From Calothrix sp. HK-06 (GTDB taxonomy: Bacteria > Cyanobacteriota > Cyanobacteriia > Cyanobacteriales > Nostocaceae), in contig NZ_MRCD01000027.1 of assembly GCF_001904745.1 (NCBI RefSeq), forward strand, positions 27,027 through 91,026: DNA of 64,000 nucleotides. Direction: 5' to 3'. The notes under the pieces are model-generated. The model worked only from the letters and a program-made list of their open reading frames with translations. It searched no databases and was not told the DNA's origin. A program made the position numbers and the translations under genes. Positions 16,801-25,447 of this stretch are shown one piece after another (positions within the stretch are counted from its first letter, which is position 1; each line of letters starts with the position of its first letter).

Positions 16801-19800
16801 TGTTTTCTCTATCAGAGACAAGCTGGAATTATTGAAAATCGTATTGAGTTGTTGATTTGCCTCAGCAATGATTTGGGCGGCGCCGTTAACAACGTCAGAT
16901 GGAATGTCGGGAGCAACTTGCTTAATAATAGATTCTAGAAAGGTTGCATTGCTGAAGTTGACAAGTCTATTATTTGTAATAGGGTCGATTAAGGCATCAA
17001 TAACTTGATAAGAAACCTCGCTAACGTCTAACTTTAAATATCCACTGAGTAATTGCGTTAGGGCAACAATACTATTTTGTATTTCTGCCTGTTTCACAAA
17101 AATGATTAAGCCATTGTCTGAAGGATCGCCATTGGCAATTTCTGTGAAAGGATTGAAGTTGAATACATCAATTGATGGCAGCCCTAAAGCAGTTTTGATT
17201 TGAGATTGGGCGCCTGTTATGTCTAGCGTATTAGCGACCAGCGCAGCTAGTGCTGACAGAGGTTTAAGGGCGAGGTTTTGAAATCCGCCTGCTAATTCGG
17301 CTGGTACAATTGCAGCAATGATTTGTTGACGTTTATCTTCAACAGTTAGCTGACTATTATCACGAATTGCCGCTATCTCTTGGTTTTTCTTGGCAATATT
17401 AGATGCGATCTCTTCAACTTTAGTTGTTTCTAAACTTATGTTGCGATTAGAAAGTGACTCTTGAATGAGTGTTTTTACTGTTATTTGGTCGCTGAAATTG
17501 GGATTGTTACTTCTTCCAATACGAATTGCAATCGCTTCTAAAATTTCATTGGCGATGGCAGCCTTAACCCCAGGTTTGTCAGTTGGTATGGCTGTTGCAA
17601 TCTCTGAAGTTCCTAAAATTACCAGGTTTTGCAGTTGACCCAAGCTCGATAATGTAGGTAATTCGAGGGCTTGAAAGTCATAATCGAACAGATTGAGAAG
17701 CGCTGGTAATCCCAACACCTGCTTAACTTTCGCTTCTGCCGACTTCAATCCCAACTCAGCAATCTTAGTAGCAAGGGTTGTTAGTGGACTAGCGACGGTT
17801 GCTTCAGGTGTGGTAATCAGAGGTGTAGTTTGAGTGATTTCTGTTGAGGTATCAATCCCATCAACAACAATGATATTTCCTTCGATGGCATCAATCTTTC
17901 CATTACCGTTGGTGTCAAATTGAGCTAAAGGAGTTTCTAAATTGTAAGTACCATCAGCATTACTAATTGTGTAAGGTTCAATAGGGTCAAGAACACCATT
18001 CAAGTTAGCATCAAAGAATACATAAGCAGCGGCTATATCTCCATCAAAAGCAGTTCCCGCGCTATTCCCCTTCGGTCCAACACTAAATTTTGCGAGGTTG
18101 AAGGTGGCTAACCTTTTCTCCCACACCTTTGCACCAAAGGATTTGACTTCTGCTGCTACATAAACGTTAAGCGCACCAGAAAGCTGGAAGAGTTCCCAAG
18201 GCGAGAGCAGGCGTGGAGTAATCTCAGAGGGGCGAATCCGTCCGTCACTTGTGTTACTTAATTCCCCACCATCTATCAAGTCAATACCTAGTAGGCCTTC
18301 AAGACCACCCTTGACGTAACCAGAGATAGCAACAAAATTTAAACCCGCTCCAGCTTCAATATAAGCTCTGGCTGTTACTTCATTAACATCATCCCCAGTC
18401 CCATCAGCATTCGCACGATCACTCACATAAAAGCCATCAAAGACTCGCCAAGCCTCTGTTGGTTTAAACTTCTGAGAAGACCACCTCCGCAAACCATAGG
18501 TATCATAACCAAAGGCTAAGTCAGCTGCAACGCTAAATCCTCCTCCTAATAGACCAGAGACAGGCCAAAAGACAGGAAAATCTCTGCTAACACTAAAGTC
18601 AAAAACAAGTGGAGGCAAATCGTAAGTAAACAGCGGAATATCTTTACCGGTTAGTAAATCGACAATTGTAGCAGGATTACTCAACAGGGGAATACTAAAA
18701 TCAGGATTTCCAGTAAATCCTTTAGTAACTTTTACTGCCCCAGAGTTTGATTTAGTCTTAAGCTGCTCGTCAGTGCTGGCTGGCTTTTTCGTAACTTGAG
18801 CTTTTTTCTCTTTATTCAGATCATCCGGATTAGTAACATCAACGTCATCTAATAATTTATAAGAACCTAGCTCTATAAGAATAGGCATTCCTGCAGCTTG
18901 ATTAGAAATCTCTTCAATTGATTTAACTAGATTGTCAATACGTACTATCGAGTCAAAAAACTTAGTGCCGATGCCAGAAGATTTACCAAAGCTTTCTACT
19001 CTTTTCAAAAATTCAGCAACTTCTAAAACAGATACCTTGCTATCGTTATTCCTATCAAATACAGAACCTAACCCCAAAGTGGAGAAGATTTTAGTATCAG
19101 CTTGTAGTAAATCAATGACTGGTCTAATAGGTTTGATTAATTCATTAATCTTTGTGACAACAGGTCTGGCAAAATCGCTGGCAAAACTTCCTAAATCGAG
19201 CTTAATATTATCAAAGGAAATTTCTGGCCCTTTCTTTCGATTAGATACACCATTCTGATAGCCGAATACTGGTAATTCTCCTGCCAAATCAAATTGAATT
19301 GAAGGTAAAGCAGCTTTTCCTAGAATGCTAGTTTTTGCTTCCAGTCCTAGGTTGACATCGGCATTTACCGAAGTATTAAGCAAATCGCTGATTTTTCCTT
19401 TCTTTAGTGCTAGTCCAATCTCATCAAAAGTAAGACGAGAACCATCAGAGTCATAGGTAATGGTGTTAGTTGCGCTAGGTAATATGCCAGGAATATTGGC
19501 ATATTCGTTCTTTTGATAGGAGTAAGGCTCGTAAAAACTTAGATTTGTATCTCTTTCTCCATTTTTATTGATATCAATAAAACGGACTTCGCCTTTCGTA
19601 ACTACAAAAAATTCGTCTTGGTTAAATCTGTTGTTTTGGTTGAGATCAATGAATTGTACAGTGCCATATTCAGGAACAGTATCCCACTTAAGATTGCTTT
19701 CTTGAATAGCAAAATTTTCGCCGACAAAATCCGGTGAATAGGGTTCACCTAAATCATACTTACTATCCTTGTCTAAATCGATGTAGCGTCCCTTCTGAGG

Positions 19801-22800
19801 ATTATCAATAGGTACTGTCTTAATTAAACTTTCAAACCCTAATCCTCGAACAACAAATTTTGGATCGAACGATGTAGAGGTTACATACGGTTCACTTAAA
19901 TCAAATTTTTGATTCCCATTTAAATCAGCAAATTTAACACCAATACCTTGATAAATCGCATTTTTGTCATCAGAAGTAAGAGATGGATAATTTCCATCCT
20001 TATCGATACCGACAAAAGGTTCTATACTGCTGAATTTTCCATCCTTATCGATATCAATAAATTTAATATTATTTCGGTTGTCTACATCTTTTAAGCCTAA
20101 ATTAAATTCAATTTTCGCCTGAGTTTTATTTAGCGGATCATTGTTCAAATCCAGACGTAGAAATCCTAAATTACCCTGTGCTTTAAAGTCTGGACTCAGA
20201 CCTAAATTCAGGTTGCCCTTAATTCCTGTATTCTCAGTATCAATGAAGTAACCAAGCTTTTTATTCCAGCCCAAACCTACATCTAATCGCCAAGTTAAGG
20301 CTGATTGGAATCGACCATCAACATTTATGCCTAAAGCTGGGAAACCTAGGTCAGCCTTAATTGGTGTATCTAGAAGATTGTATGTATCCGTTAGGGTAAA
20401 GCCAAAATTAACCTCTTCAACTTCGCTCTTGATATTGACATTCTTAACTTCAAATTTTTTAGAACCTAATTCTCTGTTTAGGATATTTTTGAGTTTTTCG
20501 GGAGTCAGTTGGGAGGTTCCCTTGATGGTATTGACTAAACTATCTTTGAAAGTTCCAATGAAGTTATTTTGTAAATTCCCGACCGAACCAAAAATTGGTA
20601 AGCTAATATCCAACAATCTACTGCTAAAAGCATCTTGCAAAAAACTGAGGCTTTCGTCAAAAGTTTTTGCAACTTCCTCTTCATCAAGGATAGGATCGGA
20701 AATTTTGACAGGGACAACACCAATCGCTTGACCGCCAATTTGAGTTTCCGTATTGTAGTTTGGATCAGCACTGCTGACGGAATGCTGAATAATAGCTTTA
20801 TTTTCAGCCTGAGTTTCTAGCTTACCGTCATCAATCGCAGTGACGGTAACAGTTTGAGGCTTCTTCCAGTTTTCGCGCGTGAAGATAATTGGGTCAATTT
20901 GGGCAAGTTGACCATTTCCAGATGTGAGGAAACTAACCTTAACATCAGCAGTTGGCTGGCTGAGGAGGTAAATTTGATAGGTATCAGTTAGACCCCCTTC
21001 AAAAACCTCAGTAGTTGTACCAGATTGAATAATTCTCAACCCTGGAACATCCTCATCAGTTATTTGGGTGGTTGCAGTGTTCATCTGTCCTGCTACATAT
21101 CCATCTCCAGCAGCTATCGAGATAGTGACATCTTCAGCAGGTAATTCTGACTCGCTATCAAAGATAGGTGTGATGTTAAGACTTGCCCCTGTAGCGCCTG
21201 GATTAACCTGAATCGAACCAGACAGAGGTAAAAAGTCTACCCCTGGAGTTGCGGCTTGAGGATTATTTGGATGGGCGCCTGTGATCGTGTAATTAATTGT
21301 AAACCCTTGGCTGGGCGCAGGCTTATCAAGAATAAAGTCAATAATTCCTGGAATACCGCTCTCTTCGCTGGCATTACCAATAGCTTTGACGTTAACGGTG
21401 ATTTTTTCGTTATCTTCAATCTCGACATTAACGTTGCCAACAGGTAGTTGTTGGTATCCGGAATCACTGCTACGGACAGTATGGCTGATAACGCTGCGAT
21501 GGGTAAATTCTAAATCATTGTCATCGTTTGCCTTTACACTTACAGTTTGAGGAGTATTAAAGTTATCAGGAGTAAAGGTTAAAAGAATTGGAACACCTGC
21601 CCCAGACCCTAAATCAAGCTGAGTTTCTGGGCTAACGGTAATTTCAACAATTTCGGTAGGTTTTTGAGTCAGAACAAGGGTATAGCTATCCGTGGCGCCG
21701 CCTTCGCTAACCTTAGTACCACCGGACTGACGAATTAAGATATTTGGTTGATCGTCATCAAAGTTGATGAGGGTGATATCGTCCGGATTAATTGCATTAT
21801 ATTTCGGATCTTGAGTGCTAATACTGGTCAGAATTGTGTAGGTCTGATTGCCATCTTGAACAGCGTCATTAGCGCCTTGAATCGTAACAGTCTGGAGTTT
21901 GTTCCAGTTACTTATATCAAAAGTTATAGAATTAACGGTAGTATTACCTTCACCCGCGTTATAAGTGGAGAAATTGATGGTAACAGGAGAGATGGGCTGG
22001 CTTGCGAGACGAACAGTAAATGTAGCTTGGTCGCCTTTCTCGCTGGTATTGCCACTAACTGGAGAAATAACAATTCCTGCGGTGTCATTATCTTCAACTG
22101 TTAGGGTGGCACTAGAATCATTAGCTTTCAGCTTGTAGTATGGGCGAGAAGAGATTGCCTGTTTTAAATTCAAATTGATTGATTCGGTATCTTCATCAAT
22201 GAAATCATTTTCGGGGGTAATGCTGAGAGTTTTTTGTAATAGAGGTTTATAGTCACCTAGATTTTTATCATCATTACGAATCCGGTATTCAAGATTAACT
22301 AAGGGGTAGTCTTCACCTCTCACAGCAGAGCCATTTAAGTCATACTCAATGGCAATATCCTTACTAAGGTTGCCATTCTTATCAATGTATAACTCAGGAA
22401 TCCTCAAATCGTTATTATCTACAAGATTTCCATTTTTGTCTAAAAATTCAACTGCAAACCCAAATGTCCCGTGATTGGAATTATTTTCTGAAGCTTGGTT
22501 GCCTGACTTAACCGAAATGGTTGGTTCAATTTCGTTGTCTACAAGGTTTATAGTTGCTTTATTTGTATTGATGTCAACACCGTAATCTAGATTTTCGCCG
22601 TTCTGCGGATTATTAACAACTTCAAAAATGATGCTTTCGGTCGGCTCTAAGATGCGATCGTTTGTAGGGACGACTTTGATATTATAAGTTGTATTACCCG
22701 CAGGAATATTAATCAAACCTGTAGCGTTAACTAGTTCAACCTCTCTACCAGGAGTCAGTGAATCTGCAACAATTAGCTTGTAGTCTTCTTTGAATACTGC

Positions 22801-24834
22801 TGAACCATCGGCAATTCTGTATCGAACATTTAACCCGCCAGTAGGAGCCGCTCTATCTAATGTGATGGTAAATTTACCCTCACTACCCCCCTCTGCGGTT
22901 TCTAGACCTGTAACACTAAGTATCTTGGGTTCATTATCTACTATCGTCTGCGTTGCTATACTTTGTGATGGGTTTATGTTGTAAACAGTCCCCCCAGTCA
23001 GGGTAACAGTTATAGTTTCATTAGGATCATAAAATTTATCTTCAAGAATTGGAATTGTAATAGTAGTGCTAGTAGTGTTAGCAGGAATAACAATACTTCC
23101 TGATGGCGCCGTATAGTCTTTACCAGGTGTTGCGCTACCACTTAAGGTGTAGTTGATTGTAAAATCAACCGGGAGAGTTTTATCGAGACTAACCGTAAAT
23201 TGGGCAGCAACTGTCCCTTGCTCTCTTGCAATAGTAGCAACGGGAGTAATGCTAATCGTAGGGCGAGGAAGTGATGTTTGTGAACCGTAAATATCATTAC
23301 CATTGAGGGATACGTTCAGTGTTTGAAGCACCGCTCCATCGCGAACAAAAACTGCACTGCCTAAACCCTGACTATTATTTGCTCCAGTGCCTCCTCTAGC
23401 TGTATTGTTGTTAAAACTTGTACCAATCAGCGTTAAGTTAGAGCCGCTATTGACAAAGATAGCACCACCAAGACCAGCGCCACCGCCACCTCGACCGCCA
23501 GAATAGCTAGTGCTTGGCGTATTTTCTCTGGGAGTTTGCCCCGATTCACCACTACCAGCAAAACTGCCGCCGCTACCTCCTGCACCACCGCTACCATGTT
23601 CATCAGTGCTAGCGCTATCGTAGTCATTGCCGCCGCCACCGCCGCCGCCACCACCACCACCAAAACCACCAGCACCACCGCTACCGCCGCCGCCACCATT
23701 ATCATTGCCGTTACCGCCGCCACCGCCACCGCCACCACCACCACCAGTACCAAAACTACCGGGACTGCCAGTGCCACCACCCCCCTGTTGACCGCCACCA
23801 GAACCACCAGAACCGCCGCTACTTACACCAAAATTGCTATTGATATTGAAGCCTCCACCAGCACCACCGCTTTGACCGCTTTGCTCATCAGCACCCCCGG
23901 CGCCAGCAGTACCTGAAGAATTTCCACCAACAGCGCTGTTATTGGTAAAGGTGACGTTGTTCACTCCAACAGAGGAGCCGATATTTATAAATAAAGCTCC
24001 ACCAGCTCCTAAGCCACCACCGCCACCATTAATGCCTGCACCCCCTTTTGCAAGACCATCCTTCAGCGTTAAGTTAGAAACTGTAAAAGGTACTCCAAGA
24101 ACTGTCAAGATTTGGTGTTGAGAGTTGCCACTGATAGTGATTTTATTGGCGCCATCAATCTTTAAGTCTCCAGTAATTGAAGGTAAAGAACTCGATAGAC
24201 TAATAGTGCCTGCGGTATTGAAAATAATCTCATCCTGACCAGAATTTTCGTTAGCATCAATAATCGCTTCGCGCAAGCTACCAGAGCCACTATCATTTGT
24301 ATTCGTAACAAATATTTGCCCCAGTACTCCCGTATATGCTTTTAACACCTCCATCTGAAAAGCTAGAGGTACTTCAATTAAACCTGTGGTATACTCTAGA
24401 TTCCAATCTCCGTTTAACTCAAAATTCCCTGTTAAGTCGTCTGATGCAGCAACATCTGCACTTGTAAGTTGGCTAAGTTGTTCAGCAAAATTTTTGCCTT
24501 GGTCTCCTGCTGCAACATCACAACCCAAAAGTAAAATGTCTCCATTTTGAGTTAATGCTTTGCCCCAAGATTCTAATTGTTGAGAATATTCATTGAGATT
24601 GGCACTACTTAACTTAGTATTACCCAGTTGTAAACTTCCTCCACTGCCGTGGGAGAAAATTTGAATACTTTCTACTTCCGAGTATTGCGTTAAGGCTTCA
24701 GTAATTTGGGCAATGCCATTTACATTTGAATCAAGGGTAATAACTTTTGTATTGCTTTGGGCTGTTTGTTTTAACGAATCAATAAATGATTCTCCGAGAG
24801 TACTATCAACAAATACAATTGCTTGATATTGCAT
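13870..24834 (-). CDS. Giant calcium-binding surface protein: DUF4347, Calx-beta, EF-hand-like, RTX, DUF4114 (3654 aa)
   Basis: Residues 1-165 are DUF4347 (His62 in IFSHGSGG, Cys105 in LLLGCDVAAG). About 170-485 is a parallel-beta-helix start and a very glycine-rich tract. From about 520 to 1380 come successive Calx-beta domains (GSATPGKDYTAPSGSI; VEDNDTAG). About 1380-1590 is a module shared with the 8011-aa protein (LGYFIDTENTGIKGNL). EF-hand-like Ca loops (DLNGNQKFDLSEPY) follow, then a helical region, an SdrD-like loop pair, a cadherin-like domain (ITYTPNSGFVGEDTFFYVA), an RTX array (DNA 15690-16350) and a C-terminal choice-of-anchor-like/DUF4114 end (FGFEDIIGGGDRDYNDMIL). There is no Sec signal. 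RTX repeats and a C-terminal secretion region point to type I export by the ABC/HlyD genes at 50.7-55.4 kb. Role inferred as adhesion or matrix. Confidence 0.9.
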   Translation of the reverse strand: MQYQAIVFVDSTLGESFIDSLKQTAQSNTKVITLDSNVNGIAQITEALTQYSEVESIQIFSHGSGGSLQLGNTKLSSANLNEYSQQLESWGKALTQNGDILLLGCDVAAGDQGKNFAEQLSQLTSADVAASDDLTGNFELNGDWNLEYTTGLIEVPLAFQMEVLKAYTGVLGQIFVTNTNDSGSGSLREAIIDANENSGQDEIIFNTAGTISLSSSLPSITGDLKIDGANKITISGNSQHQILTVLGVPFTVSNLTLKDGLAKGGAGINGGGGGLGAGGALFINIGSSVGVNNVTFTNNSAVGGNSSGTAGAGGADEQSGQSGGAGGGFNINSNFGVSSGGSGGSGGGQQGGGGTGSPGSFGTGGGGGGGGGGGNGNDNGGGGGSGGAGGFGGGGGGGGGGGNDYDSASTDEHGSGGAGGSGGSFAGSGESGQTPRENTPSTSYSGGRGGGGAGLGGAIFVNSGSNLTLIGTSFNNNTARGGTGANNSQGLGSAVFVRDGAVLQTLNVSLNGNDIYGSQTSLPRPTISITPVATIAREQGTVAAQFTVSLDKTLPVDFTINYTLSGSATPGKDYTAPSGSIVIPANTTSTTITIPILEDKFYDPNETITVTLTGGTVYNINPSQSIATQTIVDNEPKILSVTGLETAEGGSEGKFTITLDRAAPTGGLNVRYRIADGSAVFKEDYKLIVADSLTPGREVELVNATGLINIPAGNTTYNIKVVPTNDRILEPTESIIFEVVNNPQNGENLDYGVDINTNKATINLVDNEIEPTISVKSGNQASENNSNHGTFGFAVEFLDKNGNLVDNNDLRIPELYIDKNGNLSKDIAIEYDLNGSAVRGEDYPLVNLEYRIRNDDKNLGDYKPLLQKTLSITPENDFIDEDTESINLNLKQAISSRPYYKLKANDSSATLTVEDNDTAGIVISPVSGNTSEKGDQATFTVRLASQPISPVTINFSTYNAGEGNTTVNSITFDISNWNKLQTVTIQGANDAVQDGNQTYTILTSISTQDPKYNAINPDDITLINFDDDQPNILIRQSGGTKVSEGGATDSYTLVLTQKPTEIVEITVSPETQLDLGSGAGVPILLTFTPDNFNTPQTVSVKANDDNDLEFTHRSVISHTVRSSDSGYQQLPVGNVNVEIEDNEKITVNVKAIGNASEESGIPGIIDFILDKPAPSQGFTINYTITGAHPNNPQAATPGVDFLPLSGSIQVNPGATGASLNITPIFDSESELPAEDVTISIAAGDGYVAGQMNTATTQITDEDVPGLRIIQSGTTTEVFEGGLTDTYQIYLLSQPTADVKVSFLTSGNGQLAQIDPIIFTRENWKKPQTVTVTAIDDGKLETQAENKAIIQHSVSSADPNYNTETQIGGQAIGVVPVKISDPILDEEEVAKTFDESLSFLQDAFSSRLLDISLPIFGSVGNLQNNFIGTFKDSLVNTIKGTSQLTPEKLKNILNRELGSKKFEVKNVNIKSEVEEVNFGFTLTDTYNLLDTPIKADLGFPALGINVDGRFQSALTWRLDVGLGWNKKLGYFIDTENTGIKGNLNLGLSPDFKAQGNLGFLRLDLNNDPLNKTQAKIEFNLGLKDVDNRNNIKFIDIDKDGKFSSIEPFVGIDKDGNYPSLTSDDKNAIYQGIGVKFADLNGNQKFDLSEPYVTSTSFDPKFVVRGLGFESLIKTVPIDNPQKGRYIDLDKDSKYDLGEPYSPDFVGENFAIQESNLKWDTVPEYGTVQFIDLNQNNRFNQDEFFVVTKGEVRFIDINKNGERDTNLSFYEPYSYQKNEYANIPGILPSATNTITYDSDGSRLTFDEIGLALKKGKISDLLNTSVNADVNLGLEAKTSILGKAALPSIQFDLAGELPVFGYQNGVSNRKKGPEISFDNIKLDLGSFASDFARPVVTKINELIKPIRPVIDLLQADTKIFSTLGLGSVFDRNNDSKVSVLEVAEFLKRVESFGKSSGIGTKFFDSIVRIDNLVKSIEEISNQAAGMPILIELGSYKLLDDVDVTNPDDLNKEKKAQVTKKPASTDEQLKTKSNSGAVKVTKGFTGNPDFSIPLLSNPATIVDLLTGKDIPLFTYDLPPLVFDFSVSRDFPVFWPVSGLLGGGFSVAADLAFGYDTYGLRRWSSQKFKPTEAWRVFDGFYVSDRANADGTGDDVNEVTARAYIEAGAGLNFVAISGYVKGGLEGLLGIDLIDGGELSNTSDGRIRPSEITPRLLSPWELFQLSGALNVYVAAEVKSFGAKVWEKRLATFNLAKFSVGPKGNSAGTAFDGDIAAAYVFFDANLNGVLDPIEPYTISNADGTYNLETPLAQFDTNGNGKIDAIEGNIIVVDGIDTSTEITQTTPLITTPEATVASPLTTLATKIAELGLKSAEAKVKQVLGLPALLNLFDYDFQALELPTLSSLGQLQNLVILGTSEIATAIPTDKPGVKAAIANEILEAIAIRIGRSNNPNFSDQITVKTLIQESLSNRNISLETTKVEEIASNIAKKNQEIAAIRDNSQLTVEDKRQQIIAAIVPAELAGGFQNLALKPLSALAALVANTLDITGAQSQIKTALGLPSIDVFNFNPFTEIANGDPSDNGLIIFVKQAEIQNSIVALTQLLSGYLKLDVSEVSYQVIDALIDPITNNRLVNFSNATFLESIIKQVAPDIPSDVVNGAAQIIAEANQQLNTIFNNSSLSLIEKTTRITQVQKVAQGEIAPDLKAVGTSAKTISEVLTENTGNALIEQIQAAVVSNPAFKTDENTLTGITSKETQLTLDVLKNQKDAAFNVTEVFTSKSGTVRINQDKTITYTPNSGFVGEDTFFYVATDGNKRVNGSVTITVYSTSLEQAGNSSIYTGPDIDNITVGDEDNVIKDAGGNNYINAGNGNNVIYSGAGNSEIYAGNGNDFIQVAGGNTVIFAGDGLNNITTGAGDDKINTGNGNDVINAGEGQNTINAGNGNNLITTYGGNDQITTGSGDDWIGAGDGNNTIRAGNGINIIATGTGADNIYTESGSDIINSGVGNDLIWAGAGDDSIDGGDGDDLIYAGDGDDTINPGAGNNRVYTGLGADTIVLEVGKGITEIYRFKDGLDKIQVSEDLQDKLTFTKGTGKNAKNTFVSIAEDIIAIIYASIDTEITVDEKDQQRLGGNPQTPALVIVDGKTQYFEDVVPDPVAVFDTKDLKKSSLKKLTSVLDIANFKVMPNPAQIDESLQQKVKEGIKQNPVKVEIKLPDGSEDITVNTLLKLKADGSLYDFRRQSNPGRGQLDYDILTGAVLQDRNLDGKADWAVVYLQDGQWGDEDGLSNGEIETSLVAANWDFGTSRMEVRSSQDGLNFYGNRSYVQFTLDSFSGTEASEVGMARVRFGSDGQIIEVKGKAVKSLEEAKQSIIERGETLFSSLTKKNPNPDIGTTTRTVAFEEGEQAVFFVIQGTKDELLFNGLNSNSVQFSLSTLNNGAAMMTASNDERGQKAKLSLAGLFDVSAKVLTAEEARPQLGLFAISQTQPQLNTTDELIDLKSSGAFDGKQVKLSLSLQREAVHNNTAYLFRVDDASGAIRDPLTGMLLDPTSGLSAEQKQRYLELATTDRLIQGTELQTPNQQTTEISVNLTGGEYYVPFLVSNGTLSSINKDFNRILTPYLGINSSGVDHVRSLGNNKFGFEDIIGGGDRDYNDMILSIKQVQIIA
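15690..16350 (-). repeat. RTX (haemolysin-type) nonapeptide array
   Basis: About 25 consecutive glycine/aspartate repeats such as NAGNGNNVI, TGAGDDKIN and DGGDGDDLI form a calcium-stabilised parallel beta-roll. Many copies have Asn instead of Asp at the ligand position. Such arrays are the hallmark of type I secreted proteins and fold only outside the cell, where calcium is high. The 8011-aa neighbour lacks them. Confidence 0.9.
23440..24060 (-). repeat. Glycine-rich tract of the 3654-aa protein
   Basis: About 200 residues are dominated by runs of glycine with interspersed Ser, Asn and Asp (GGGGGGGGGNGNDNGGGGGSG), framed by beta-helix rungs GALFINIGSSVGVNN and GGAIFVNSGSNLTLIG. The DNA is a GCC/ACC-rich low-complexity stretch prone to length change. 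The same element, with similar framing, is at 48110-48720. Confidence 0.85.
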
Positions 24835-25174
24835 ATTTTTATATTCAAGTATAAAAAATCACGAAAACTTCCGCCGTCATGCTGAACGAAACGCGGCACC
24901 GTCAAGAATGTCGTAAAATACCTTGTTTCGCTAGCCTTCGCAAAGCAGTTGGAGCATTGTGGATGAAAACAACACAATAGGCTGTTTTTATATCTATAGA
25001 TAGATTGACATATATGATTATACAGTGTAAATAGGGATAATACTTAAATAGCGATCAGAAAAAGATTCCTTTTTTAGCGGTAAATAATTAATTGAATCAG
25101 GGTTGCCAACAGCAAGTGCCACAGTTCTCTAAGGCAAACGCACTTAAATGGCTCTGAGTAATGCCTATAAAATC

Positions 25175-25261
25175 CTATCGCACGTTCTTCAAGCTCTCTA
25201 GATTGGAGCTAAACATATCCGCAAATATACTCATAACACTTCTATCACGAATCTTGATAGT
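25175..25261 (-). pseudogene. 3' remnant of a second hlyD gene
   Basis: Read on the minus strand, the last 27 codons of an HlyD adaptor are preserved up to the stop: IKIRDRSVMSIFADMFSSN, then LESLKNVR and TAG. The intact hlyD ends with the same peptide except T to S and I to L. By hand count 74 of 84 bases agree, and most changes are at third positions, so this copy evolved as a functional gene before it was truncated. It lies directly upstream of the 3654-aa gene, as hlyD lies upstream of the 8011-aa gene. Confidence 0.88.
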
Positions 25262-25300
25262 GGTGGAGAAAGAGAGGATAAGGTATTAAGTCAGCATTAG

Positions 25301-25360
25301 CTTGTGGAAGCAAGTGAATGGCAAGTTGATAATGGTCGGGTTAAGCTTATTGCAGCATAT
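25301..25360 (+). pseudogene. Possible C-terminal remnant of a filamentous-haemagglutinin-type exoprotein
   Basis: Twenty codons read LVEASEWQVDNGRVKLIAA, preceded directly by a stop codon. The pattern resembles the C-terminal signature of cyanobacterial two-partner-secretion exoproteins (like LVEAxGWxxDxxGxVxLxA). Only one short segment supports this. Confidence 0.3.
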
Positions 25361-25387
25361 ACCCCCCAACCCCCTCTTGAAAATAAT

Positions 25388-25415
25388 GTAGAGACGTTAC
25401 ATGTAACGTCTCTAC
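25388..25415. repeat. Perfect 28-bp GTAGAGACG palindrome
   Basis: GTAGAGACGTTACA and its exact reverse complement abut without a loop. It lies 33 bases past the stop of the 8011-aa gene and can serve as its transcript end. Relatives are at 728-756 (degenerate) and 55426-55453. Confidence 0.85.
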
Positions 25416-25447
25416 TACCGAACATGATATAGAAACAGTGACGAAAA

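Larger units (their letters stand above)
24835..25447. other. Intergenic region between the two giant genes with several remnants
   Basis: This 613-bp gap should hold the promoter of the 3654-aa gene. It contains a GTCATGCTGAACGAAACG repeat piece near 24877-24895, an hlyD 3' remnant (25175-25261), a possible exoprotein remnant on the other strand (25301-25360), a fragment of the CCCCCCAACCCCC repeat (about 25363-25378) and a perfect 28-bp palindrome (25388-25415). No intact gene is present. Confidence 0.7.

Noticed and set aside
23433..23916. Frames of over 120 residues on both strands in the glycine-rich tract
   Set aside because: Low-complexity Ala/Val or Thr/Ala translations of GCC/ACC-rich DNA, produced by the repeat itself.
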